From NCBI GenBank assembly GCA_052139595.1, contig JBKQWK010000023.1:1-7345 (forward strand): DNA of 7,345 nt, in the 5' to 3' direction. This document shows, piece after piece, positions 1 to 5,312 of this stretch. This DNA is from JBKQWK01 sp052139595. Lineage in GTDB: Bacteria; Actinomycetota; Thermoleophilia; UBA2241. Position 1 is the stretch's first letter; every line of letters begins with the position of its first letter. Both the position numbers and the translations under genes were made by a program. The notes beneath the pieces are model-generated. The model had not been told where the DNA came from. It worked only from the letters and a program-made list of their open reading frames with translations, and made no database searches.

Positions 1-175
1 GCCGGCTGCGCCGGCGCCAGCGACCGATCCGCCGGAAAATCCACAATCCGGGCCGACTGCCGATGCCGGGTCGGCGGATGAGCAAGGGTCTGAGCCGCGC
101 GAGCAGTCGGATGATCGGACGGATGATCGGCCAGAAGAGATGCCGGCCCCCAGCGAGCAGCTCGGCCTCTTCTGA
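1..175 (+). CDS. C-terminal tail of an unidentified protein ending in a putative beta-clamp binding motif (5' partial)
   Basis: An open frame enters from the left edge (first full codon at base 2) and runs 57 codons to TGA at 173-175, directly abutting the tsaE ATG. The visible peptide is low-complexity, rich in Pro, Ala, Asp, Glu and Gln, with no predicted fold; it looks like a disordered linker. It ends in PSEQLGLF. QLGLF closely matches the bacterial sliding-clamp binding consensus QL(S/D)LF, which typically sits at the end of a flexible tail in DNA repair and polymerase proteins such as DNA polymerase IV, MutS or some uracil-DNA glycosylases. The inference is that this is the tail of a DNA repair or replication protein, with a family-4 uracil-DNA glycosylase or a Y-family polymerase as candidates. 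The catalytic domain lies outside the window, so identity cannot be settled. The frame is supported by the absence of stops, the acidic composition and the stop-start junction with tsaE. Confidence 0.7.
   Translation, partial: PAAPAPATDPPENPQSGPTADAGSADEQGSEPREQSDDRTDDRPEEMPAPSEQLGLF
108..130 (+). repeat. Two tandem copies of a 12-bp unit in the upstream tail
   Basis: CGGATGATCGGA at 108-119 is followed at once by CGGATGATCGG at 120-130. In the frame of the upstream gene the repeat encodes DDRT-DDRP, inside the disordered acidic tail. It looks like a small in-frame duplication in a region with little structural constraint. Confidence 0.8.
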
Positions 176-679
176 ATGCTCCGCGCCAACCTCTCTTCGC
201 TGGCCCAGACCCGCTCTCTCGGCTGCGTCCTTGCAGCTTGGCTGCAGCCGCCCGCCGTTGTTACCCTGCGCGGCGAGCTGGGCAGTGGCAAAACTACCTT
301 GGTGCGTGAGATAGGCCGTGCGCTGGGCGTGGCCGAGGTCATCGTCAGCCCATCGTACACGTTGGCGCAGAGCTACCAGGGGCGCGACGGTTTGACCGTG
401 CATCACCTCGACCTGTATCGACTGGGAGCTGGCAGCGATGTCGACCTCTTCGCCTGGGACGACTACCTTGGGCAAGCCTTGACGTTTGTCGAGTGGCCCG
501 AGGCCGGCGCGGCGCAGCTGCCGTCGGCAGTACTTGACCTTGAGCTGGTGCACGTTTCGCGCCGGCGGCGCAGGGCACTCTTGCGAGTTGCGCCGTCGCG
601 CGAGGAGGATCTGCTTCATCTGCTCCGTGCCGGCGGCGTAACCGCTGCGCTAGAGCCCGACCGGGGGGACTCGCCGTGA
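176..679 (+). CDS. tsaE: TsaE, ATPase of the tRNA t6A37 threonylcarbamoyl transfer complex
   Basis: A P-loop ATPase of 167 residues, the normal family length, that works with TsaB and TsaD in the cytoplasm to make N6-threonylcarbamoyladenosine at position 37 of ANN-decoding tRNAs. Its ATP hydrolysis is thought to reset the TsaB-TsaD complex between cycles. Visible motifs, in order: Walker A GELGSGKTT (residues 33-41, Lys39), SPSYTL (57-62, the family's SPTFTL switch-I-like segment), HLDLYRL (76-82, with metal-binding Asp78) and EWPE (105-108). All are intact. The C-terminal part carries a run of five arginines and a less conserved tail. ATG 176 is chosen because it directly follows the upstream TGA and leaves a family-like N-terminus; no clear Shine-Dalgarno sequence precedes it, so translation is probably coupled to the upstream gene. 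Its last bases overlap the tsaB GTG. Confidence 0.96.
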   Translation: MLRANLSSLAQTRSLGCVLAAWLQPPAVVTLRGELGSGKTTLVREIGRALGVAEVIVSPSYTLAQSYQGRDGLTVHHLDLYRLGAGSDVDLFAWDDYLGQALTFVEWPEAGAAQLPSAVLDLELVHVSRRRRRALLRVAPSREEDLLHLLRAGGVTAALEPDRGDSP

Positions 680-1407
680 TTCTCGCCCTTGAGGCAGCTG
701 GCTCCAGCTGTTCGGCAGCTCTCTTCGACGCGGCTGGCTGGCTGCGTCGCGAGCGCCTCTACAACGGCGGCAGAGCGCATACGCAGGTGCTTCTGGCTGC
801 CGTGCATGAAGTTGTCAGCGCTGTCGAGGCGGCGGCCGACATTGACTGCGTCGTCGTCGGCCGCGGACCGGGTGCTTACACAGGTATGCGCATTGGCATT
901 GCCACAGCGCGCGCTCTGGCTCAGGCGGCAGGCGAGCAGCCAACCCGTCTGATCGGCGTTCCCAGTCTGGCTGCGCTTGCTCTCGCCCTCCTGCAGGCGG
1001 ATGCCGACGCCACGGTTGCGGCGCCACTCATTGATGGACGCCGTGGGGAGGTGTTTGCTGCCGTTTATGGTCGCGGGCCTGGCGCCGCAGATGCTGGTCT
1101 GTCTGCCAGTATGCACGTGCTTGCCGGGTTGGCCGTTCTCCCTCGAGCCAAGATTGGCGACTATCTGGCCAAATGGCCGGGCGCCGTCACCGGCGGCGAC
1201 GGCGCCCATCTTTATGCCGCCGATGTGCCGACCGCGGTTCGGTTGTCGCCGACGGTGACTGCGTCCACGGCGTCGGCCGTCGGCCACGCTTATCTGGCGG
1301 GCGTACCGGGCGTCGTCGAGGGTTTGGCTCGCGTCCTGCCTCTCTACGGGCGCGAACCCGATGCGGTGCGCTGGAGCGGTAGTCACCCGCCGATCGAGGC
1401 ATCATGA
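676..1407 (+). CDS. tsaB: TsaB, scaffold subunit of the t6A37 complex
   Basis: A 243-residue member of the ASKHA fold family, a non-catalytic paralogue of TsaD that forms a heterodimer with it and bridges to TsaE. Diagnostic segments: the N-terminal strand ILALEAAGSSCSAAL (residues 2-16), the family signature GRGPGAYTGMRIG (62-74, usually GPGSFTGLRIG) and DGRRGEVF (120-127, usually DARRGEVY). The usual ID(T/S) start of the first strand is LE-A here, an Asp-to-Glu change that is tolerable because TsaB does not bind the substrate. The start is GTG 676, overlapping the tsaE stop as GTGA, with a G-rich stretch at 662-668 as a possible ribosome binding site. The stop overlaps the rimI ATG as ATGA. 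Close overlaps on both sides indicate one polycistronic message with coupled translation. Confidence 0.95.
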   Translation: MILALEAAGSSCSAALFDAAGWLRRERLYNGGRAHTQVLLAAVHEVVSAVEAAADIDCVVVGRGPGAYTGMRIGIATARALAQAAGEQPTRLIGVPSLAALALALLQADADATVAAPLIDGRRGEVFAAVYGRGPGAADAGLSASMHVLAGLAVLPRAKIGDYLAKWPGAVTGGDGAHLYAADVPTAVRLSPTVTASTASAVGHAYLAGVPGVVEGLARVLPLYGREPDAVRWSGSHPPIEAS

Positions 1408-1865
1408 GTCAGGGGCACCTCATTCGTTTCATGACCCTCGCCGATGTTCCCCGCGTCGCGGCGCTCGAACAGCGCCTGTTCACTCAGCCATGGACGCCGG
1501 CGGTCTTCGTGGCTCAAGTGCAGCGCGAAAGTGGCATTTACCTGGTTTGTGAGGTGGACGCTGTGCTTGCGGGGTATCTCATTGCCGATGCCTTCATCGA
1601 CGTGTGGCACATCATGAATGTTGCCGTGGATGCGCCGTACCGTCGCCATCATCTCGCCAGTGATCTTCTCGAGGCCTACTTCAGTCTCACCGAACAGGAG
1701 CCTCATCGCGGCCATACGCTCGAGGTACGCGTCAGTAACCAGGCCGCGATTGATCTCTACCGCAGCTTCGGCTTTATCAGTAGTGGCGTGCGACCCAACT
1801 ACTATTCGAACGATCGCGAGGATGCGCTGATCATGTGGCGCGAGTGGGAAGGCGAGTCGGCGTGA
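1404..1865 (+). CDS. rimI: RimI-like GNAT N-terminal protein acetyltransferase
   Basis: A 153-residue single-domain GNAT protein. RimI acetylates the N-terminal amine of ribosomal protein bS18 in enterobacteria and has wider N-terminal substrates in actinobacteria; it commonly lies in t6A operons. The match is clear: an N-terminal E-x-x-LFTQPW segment, then the central strand and acetyl-CoA loop VAVDAPYRRHHLASDLL, then LEVRVSNQAAIDLYRSFGF and the RPNYY...REDALIM ending typical of RimI. Glu107 and Tyr119 match the catalytic Glu103/Tyr115 pair of Salmonella RimI, with the same spacing. Oddity: the pyrophosphate loop (Q/R)xxGx(G/A) reads R80-R-H-H83-L-A85, so the first conserved Gly is His. ATG 1404 overlaps the tsaB stop; the stop overlaps the tsaD GTG. 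Alternative: a RimI relative with a different substrate. Confidence 0.92.
   Translation: MSQGHLIRFMTLADVPRVAALEQRLFTQPWTPAVFVAQVQRESGIYLVCEVDAVLAGYLIADAFIDVWHIMNVAVDAPYRRHHLASDLLEAYFSLTEQEPHRGHTLEVRVSNQAAIDLYRSFGFISSGVRPNYYSNDREDALIMWREWEGESA
1847..1852 (+). promoter_or_regulatory. Ribosome binding site for tsaD
   Basis: GGAAGG lies inside the end of rimI, 9 nt before GTG 1862. It supports that GTG, rather than the in-frame GTG at 1835 further upstream, as the tsaD start. Confidence 0.65.
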
Positions 1866-2896
1866 GTGACGATGGCCGCAGCGTTCCCGCGGCTCTGTCG
1901 CGCGGCCCCATCCTCTGCATCGAGACGTCGTGCGACGACACCAGCGTTGCCGTGGTCGACGGCCTTGATGTCCTGTCTTCACTCGTCAGCTCCCAGAACG
2001 CCTTGCACGCACAGTTCGGTGGCGTGGTGCCCGAAGTCGCCTCGCGGCGTCATACGGAGCTGGTCAACATCGTCATCGCCGAGGCCATGGCGAGTGCCGG
2101 CGTGAGTTGGGCCGACCTGGACGCCGTCGCCGTGACCGTTGGTCCCGGCCTCATCGGCGCCCTGCTCGTCGGCCTGGCAACGGCCAAGGCGATCGCTTAT
2201 CGCCGTCGCCTGCCGTTGATTCCCATCAACCATTTGCAGGGGCACGCCGCGGCCGCCTACGCCGCCGGCGTCGCCGCGCCCTTCGTCTGCCTGGTTGCCA
2301 GCGGCGGTCACACCTTGCTGGGCGTCGTTGCTGAGGGCGTACGCTTTCGCCTTGTCGGTCGCACCCTCGACGATGCTGCCGGTGAGGCCTTCGACAAGGG
2401 CGCTCGCCTCCTCGGTCTCGGCTATCCGGGCGGCAAAGAACTGGATCAGCTTGCCGCTCTCGGCAATCCTCAGGCCGTGCGTTTTCCCCGAGTGCTGCCG
2501 CACGGTCCAGATTTCAGCTACAGTGGTCTCAAAACGGCGCTGCTCTACCACCTGCGCGAGCGTGGCGAGGCCGACGTTGCTGCGCACAGGGCCGACATCG
2601 CGGCCAGCTATCAGGCCGCCATCGTCAAACAGCTCGTCAGTAAGACGCTCGCCTGTGCTCAGGCCGAGGGACTGCAGCGTGTGGCCATCGCCGGCGGCGT
2701 GGCGGCCAACTCCGGCCTGCGCCAGGCCTTTGCGACTGCTTGTGCCGAGCGCGGCCTCGAACTGCACCTGCCGCCGCTTGCCTTGTGCACCGATAACGCC
2801 GCCATGATTGGTCTGGCGGCTGCCTTTCTGCCGGCCGTCCCGTGGCCCGACTACCTTGCTCTTGACGCCTATGCGTCGGGTTTGCCGCCGGCCTGA
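1862..2896 (+). CDS. tsaD: TsaD, catalytic subunit of the t6A37 complex (tRNA threonylcarbamoyltransferase)
   Basis: A 344-residue protein of the Kae1/TsaD/Qri7 family that transfers the threonylcarbamoyl group from threonylcarbamoyl-AMP to N6 of A37 in tRNA. All landmarks are present: ILCIETSCDDTSVAVV (residues 17-32), GGVVPEVASRRH, the metal-binding pair in NHLQGH (His124 and His128), SGGHT (147-151), GRTLDDAAGEAFDKGARLLGL, FSYSGLKTAL, AGGVAANSGLR (277-287) and CTDNAAMIG with metal ligand Asp311. The enzyme therefore looks fully active. GTG 1862 is preferred because it overlaps the rimI stop as GTGA, has GGAAGG 9 nt upstream and repeats the overlap style of the operon. It leaves about 16 poorly conserved residues before the first strand. 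This is the last gene of the overlapping cluster; a 77-bp gap follows. TsaC/Sua5 is not in the window. Confidence 0.97.
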   Translation: MSDDGRSVPAALSRGPILCIETSCDDTSVAVVDGLDVLSSLVSSQNALHAQFGGVVPEVASRRHTELVNIVIAEAMASAGVSWADLDAVAVTVGPGLIGALLVGLATAKAIAYRRRLPLIPINHLQGHAAAAYAAGVAAPFVCLVASGGHTLLGVVAEGVRFRLVGRTLDDAAGEAFDKGARLLGLGYPGGKELDQLAALGNPQAVRFPRVLPHGPDFSYSGLKTALLYHLRERGEADVAAHRADIAASYQAAIVKQLVSKTLACAQAEGLQRVAIAGGVAANSGLRQAFATACAERGLELHLPPLALCTDNAAMIGLAAAFLPAVPWPDYLALDAYASGLPPA

Positions 2897-2958
2897 CGGC
2901 TTCTCGCTCTGGGACCGCGACTATCGGTTCGCGGGTGGCCGGTGCCGTTGTCGGCTGG

Positions 2959-2964
2959 TACACT
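2959..2964 (+). promoter_or_regulatory. Candidate -10 element for the acetolactate synthase gene (possibly leaderless)
   Basis: TACACT matches four of six positions of TATAAT and ends 9 nt before ATG 2974, where initiation would give a leader of zero to a few bases. A -35 at 17 bp spacing would be TGGCCG (2936-2941), a poor match. It lies in the 77-bp gap after tsaD, where a separate promoter is plausible, though read-through from the tsa operon is also possible. Confidence 0.35.
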
Positions 2965-2973
2965 CAAAGAGCA

Positions 2974-4686
2974 ATGACGCAGCAGCCAAAGAGTCCGCTC
3001 AGCAGTGCAGACGACGCCGGCGACGCGATGGCGGCGCCACGAAACGCGGCCCAAGTTTTCGTTGAGTGCCTCGAAAATGAAGGTGTCGAGTATGTCTTCG
3101 GCATCCCCGGCGAAGAAACGCTCGACGTCAGCGAAGCGCTCGATCGCAGTGAGCGCATCACTTTTATTCCCACCCGCCATGAGCAAGGCGCTGCCTTTAT
3201 GGCCGATGCCTACGGCCGTCTCACCGGCAAACCGGGGGTCTGCCTGGCCACACTGGGACCCGGGGCCACCAACCTTGCTACCGGCATCGCCGATGCCACC
3301 CTGGACAATGCACCCATGGTGGCCTTGACCGGCCAAATCAAACTGGGCGGCATGCACAAAGAAACGCACCAGTTCGTCGACATCGTCGATATGTTCAAGC
3401 CGATGACCAAGTGGAACGCCAGCGTCCATGACCGGCGCATCATTCCCGAAGCAGTGCGCAAGGCGTTCAGCATTGCCGCTACCGAGAAACCGGGCGCGAC
3501 GCATTTGGAACTGCCGGCCGACGTCATGGCAGCGCCGCTCGAGGCGCGACCGATGCAGCGTGGTCCTGTTGCTGTCATGGAGCCCGATGCCGGCGCTCTG
3601 CACCGCGCCGCTCACCTCCTGCAGCAGGCGGCGCGCCCCGTGCTGCTGGTTGGTAACGGAGTCGTACGCCAGGGCGCCTCGCAGGCGTTACGCGATTTCT
3701 GCCGCCAGACTGGCCTGCACGTCATAACGACGTTCATGGGCAAAGGCGTGATTGATTCCGCCGATCCTCAGTTTCTCTTCACCGCCGGCCTGACTGCCCA
3801 GAACTACCCTGAGGGCCTGATGGGCAAGGCCGATCTCGTCGTGTGTATGGGCTACGATCTGGTGGAGTGGACTCCGGCTGCCTGGAATCCCGATAACGAC
3901 CTGCAGATCATCTGTATCGATACGGTTCCCCCCGAAATTGACGCTCACTACGTGCCCGAGGTCGAACTCATCGGCAACCTCGGCCACATCATTACCCAGC
4001 TCGGCAGCCTCTTGTGGAACAAACCGCTGACGCGCTTCGACGTGCCGCCCTACCGGCGTGCCTTTTCGCGCGTCCTCGACGTAGGTAGCGACGATGACTT
4101 CCCGGTCAAGCCACAACGGGTGCTGCGCGACTTGCGCGCCCTTATGGATCCTCAGGACCTGCTCATCAGCGACGTCGGCGCCCACAAACTCTGGGTGGCG
4201 CGTTTCTGGGAGGCGCACGAGCCGAACACAGTGCTCATCAGTAACGGCTTCGCGGCGATGGGTTTTGGCCTGCCGGCCGCCATCGCCGGTACCCTCGCCA
4301 GCCAGGGCCGTCGTCGCGTCGTTACGATCAATGGCGATGCCGGTTTTCTCATGAGCGTGCACGAGCTTGAGACGGCGCGTCGGCTCGGTCTGCCGCTGGT
4401 TTGCATCATCTGGTCGGACGGCGGCTTGGGGCTCATCGAGATGCATCAGCGGCGCAAGTTCGGCCGCGTCTCAGGCACGCGCTTCGATAACCCCGACTTC
4501 GTCGCCTTGGCGCAATCGTTTGGCGTCGCCGGCATGCGCGTTGAGCGGGCCGGCGACGTGCGCACCACCTTGCAGAAGGCTTTCGCCGTCGACGGCCCAG
4601 TAGTCGTCGATGTGCCCATCGACTACGCCGAAAACGAAAAGCTGGGCATTGATCTCTGGAAGTTAGCGCCCGGCGCGCTCGACTGA
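2974..4686 (+). CDS. alsS: Thiamine-diphosphate enzyme, catabolic-type (AlsS/BudB-like) acetolactate synthase
   Basis: 570 residues, the same length class as Bacillus AlsS. The predicted reaction is condensation of two pyruvates to 2-acetolactate and CO2, feeding acetoin/butanediol or branched-chain amino acid synthesis. Three domains are visible. The N-terminal PYR domain (about 22-195) has catalytic Glu70 in TRHEQGAAFMADAYGRLTG and ETHQ (130-133). The central domain has GYDLVEWTPAAWN (293-305). The C-terminal PP domain has the ThDP/Mg motif from GDAGF (454-458) to WSD (480-482). The GYDxxExxPxxWN segment is the hallmark of FAD-independent catabolic enzymes; the RFDDR motif of anabolic IlvB is absent, and no ilvN regulatory subunit lies beside it. 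Oddities: GDG is GDA, and WND is WSD with Asp482, the probable Mg ligand, retained. ATG 2974 is preferred to GTG 2935, which adds a non-family extension; ATG 3028 is also possible. No good Shine-Dalgarno sequence is seen. Another 2-oxoacid carboligase activity cannot be excluded. Confidence 0.85.
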   Translation: MTQQPKSPLSSADDAGDAMAAPRNAAQVFVECLENEGVEYVFGIPGEETLDVSEALDRSERITFIPTRHEQGAAFMADAYGRLTGKPGVCLATLGPGATNLATGIADATLDNAPMVALTGQIKLGGMHKETHQFVDIVDMFKPMTKWNASVHDRRIIPEAVRKAFSIAATEKPGATHLELPADVMAAPLEARPMQRGPVAVMEPDAGALHRAAHLLQQAARPVLLVGNGVVRQGASQALRDFCRQTGLHVITTFMGKGVIDSADPQFLFTAGLTAQNYPEGLMGKADLVVCMGYDLVEWTPAAWNPDNDLQIICIDTVPPEIDAHYVPEVELIGNLGHIITQLGSLLWNKPLTRFDVPPYRRAFSRVLDVGSDDDFPVKPQRVLRDLRALMDPQDLLISDVGAHKLWVARFWEAHEPNTVLISNGFAAMGFGLPAAIAGTLASQGRRRVVTINGDAGFLMSVHELETARRLGLPLVCIIWSDGGLGLIEMHQRRKFGRVSGTRFDNPDFVALAQSFGVAGMRVERAGDVRTTLQKAFAVDGPVVVDVPIDYAENEKLGIDLWKLAPGALD

Positions 4687-4733
4687 GCGTCGGATCCGAC
4701 ATCGTCGCCGGTTGACGCTCGCGCCTCGGCGCG
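4685..4733. other. Palindrome-rich gap between convergent genes, possible bidirectional terminator
   Basis: The 66 bp between the acetolactate synthase stop and the dtd stop hold three inverted repeats. GAGCGTC (4685-4691) pairs with GACGCTC (4714-4720). GTCGGATCCGAC (4689-4700) is a perfect 12-bp palindrome within the loop side of the first. CGCGC-CTCG-GCGCG (4720-4733) is a compact GC hairpin. No T-tract follows on either strand, so these are not textbook intrinsic terminators, but the position between converging transcripts suggests a role in ending or shielding them. Confidence 0.4.
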
Positions 4734-4752
4734 CGGCCCCTCAGTCCACTTG

Positions 4753-5190
4753 CTAGGCTTCGAGTAAGATCGTCACCGGACCGTCGTTCACGAGTTCGAC
4801 TGTCATGTGTTCACCAAAGCGGCCGGTCTGTACGGGCACGCCGGTGGCCCGCAACGCGGCCACGAAAGTCTCGTAGAGCTCTTCACCCAGCTGTGGTGCG
4901 GCGGCGGCCACGAAGCTCGGCCGGTTGCCCTTGCGCGTGTCCGCGTAAAGCGTGAACTGCGAGACGACGAGCACCCCGCCGCCGACGTCATTCAGGGCGA
5001 GGTTCATGAGCCCGGCTTCATCGGCGAAGACGCGCAGCGCTGCGACCTTGGCGGCCAGTTTCGTTGCTGTGGCGGCGGTGTCGGCGTGCGTGACACCCAC
5101 CAGGGCGAGAAATCCGCCGTCGACGGCACCAAGTTCGGCGCCGTCGACGGCGACACTCGCCCGTTGCACGCGTTGCAGCAGAACTCTCAT
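4753..5190 (-). CDS. dtd: D-aminoacyl-tRNA deacylase (DTD)
   Basis: A 145-residue protein, the full family length, which hydrolyses D-amino acids, and also mischarged glycine, from tRNA and so proofreads chirality. It acts as a cytoplasmic homodimer. Family landmarks: the start MRVLLQRVQRASVAVDG, the catalytic SQFTL at residues 77-81 followed by YADTRKGNRPSF, and NDGPVT at 135-140 containing the Gly137-cis-Pro138 pair that rejects L-aminoacyl substrates. Nothing is missing. It is transcribed on the opposite strand from everything else here, convergent with the acetolactate synthase and divergent from groES, so it must have its own promoter. The start is the only sensible ATG; no Shine-Dalgarno sequence is visible before it, while TAGAAT lies 6 nt upstream. 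An AVDG peptide is duplicated near the N-terminus (14-17 and 22-25). Confidence 0.96.
   Translation of the reverse strand: MRVLLQRVQRASVAVDGAELGAVDGGFLALVGVTHADTAATATKLAAKVAALRVFADEAGLMNLALNDVGGGVLVVSQFTLYADTRKGNRPSFVAAAAPQLGEELYETFVAALRATGVPVQTGRFGEHMTVELVNDGPVTILLEA
5116..5151. repeat. Two copies of a 12-bp perfect palindrome inside dtd
   Basis: GCCGTCGACGGC occurs at 5116-5127 and again at 5140-5151, 24 bp apart and in the same codon phase. On the dtd strand both encode AVDG. Each copy is self-complementary, and the two copies can pair with each other. The likely cause is codon bias acting on a repeated peptide in a beta-hairpin; a regulatory role is only a possibility. Confidence 0.6.
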
Positions 5191-5196
5191 GACAAG

Positions 5197-5202
5197 ATTC
5201 TA
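5197..5202 (-). promoter_or_regulatory. Candidate -10 element for dtd (possibly leaderless)
   Basis: Read on the - strand, TAGAAT matches five of six positions of TATAAT and ends 6 nt before the dtd ATG. Initiation at the usual distance would fall at or beside the start codon. No good -35 hexamer is found at 16-18 bp, so the call rests on the -10 match, the lack of a Shine-Dalgarno sequence and the need for a divergent promoter. Confidence 0.4.
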
Positions 5203-5231
5203 TCGTCTCTCGTCGCCCAACGCCGACCCGT

Positions 5232-5260
5232 TTGACAGTTGCGTGATAGGGCCATACCAT
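5232..5260 (+). promoter_or_regulatory. Sigma70-type promoter of groES-groEL
   Basis: A perfect -35 TTGACA (5232-5237), an ideal 17-bp spacer and a -10 TACCAT (5255-5260, four of six consensus positions). Transcription should begin near 5267, just before the CIRCE operator. This is the expected layout of an HrcA-controlled housekeeping promoter. Confidence 0.75.
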
Positions 5261-5268
5261 ATCGCCCT
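5248..5268. promoter_or_regulatory. Imperfect 21-bp dyad over the -10 region of the groES promoter
   Basis: The arms AGGGCCATA (5248-5256) and TATCGCCCT (5260-5268) are complementary at 8 of 10 positions around a centre at 5258. The dyad covers the -10 hexamer and the predicted start site and is separate from CIRCE, which begins 7 bp further on. It does not resemble CIRCE or the HspR HAIR site (CTTGAGT-N7-ACTCAAG). It may be a second operator or may be chance. Confidence 0.35.
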
Positions 5269-5275
5269 GTGAAAG

Positions 5276-5302
5276 TTAGCACTCTCACCATGAGAGTGCC
5301 AG
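5276..5302. promoter_or_regulatory. CIRCE operator (HrcA binding site)
   Basis: The left arm TTAGCACTC (5276-5284) is a perfect CIRCE half-site; a 9-bp spacer follows, then the right arm GAGTGCCAG (5294-5302), which departs from the consensus GAGTGCTAA at two positions. The inner part is a longer perfect inverted repeat, GCACTCTCA-CCA-TGAGAGTGC (5279-5299). The site lies in the 5' leader just after the predicted start site, where HrcA represses groE operons and releases on heat stress. hrcA itself is not in the window. Confidence 0.93.
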
Positions 5303-5312
5303 AGTCATGGAA

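Noticed and set aside
63..314. + strand open frame overlapping the upstream tail and tsaE
   Set aside because: It crosses two better supported frames and is an Arg/Ser/Pro-rich shadow with no homology signal.
616..1386. Long - strand open frame (256 aa) opposite tsaB
   Set aside because: It is the antisense shadow of a clear tsaB with unbroken family motifs. The predicted protein is rich in Arg, Gly and Ser with no recognisable domain, as expected in GC-rich DNA.
1979..2767. Long - strand open frame (262 aa) opposite tsaD
   Set aside because: It mirrors the codon structure of tsaD, whose motifs are all intact. No family resemblance or credible ribosome binding site is visible.
2915..2934. 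CCGCGA / TCGCGG inverted repeat after tsaD as a terminator
   Set aside because: Only 6 bp with an 8-nt loop and no T-tract; too weak to call, and transcription may continue into the next gene.
2935..2973. GTG 2935 as the acetolactate synthase start
   Set aside because: It would add 13 residues unlike the family, has no ribosome binding site and lies upstream of the only -10-like element.
2869..4446. Long - strand open frames (248 and 252 aa) opposite the acetolactate synthase
   Set aside because: Antisense shadows of a full-length ThDP enzyme; no recognisable domain or signal supports them.
4807..5235. + strand open frame (142 aa) opposite dtd
   Set aside because: dtd on the - strand is full length with catalytic SQFTL and NDGPVT motifs; the + strand frame has no family resemblance.
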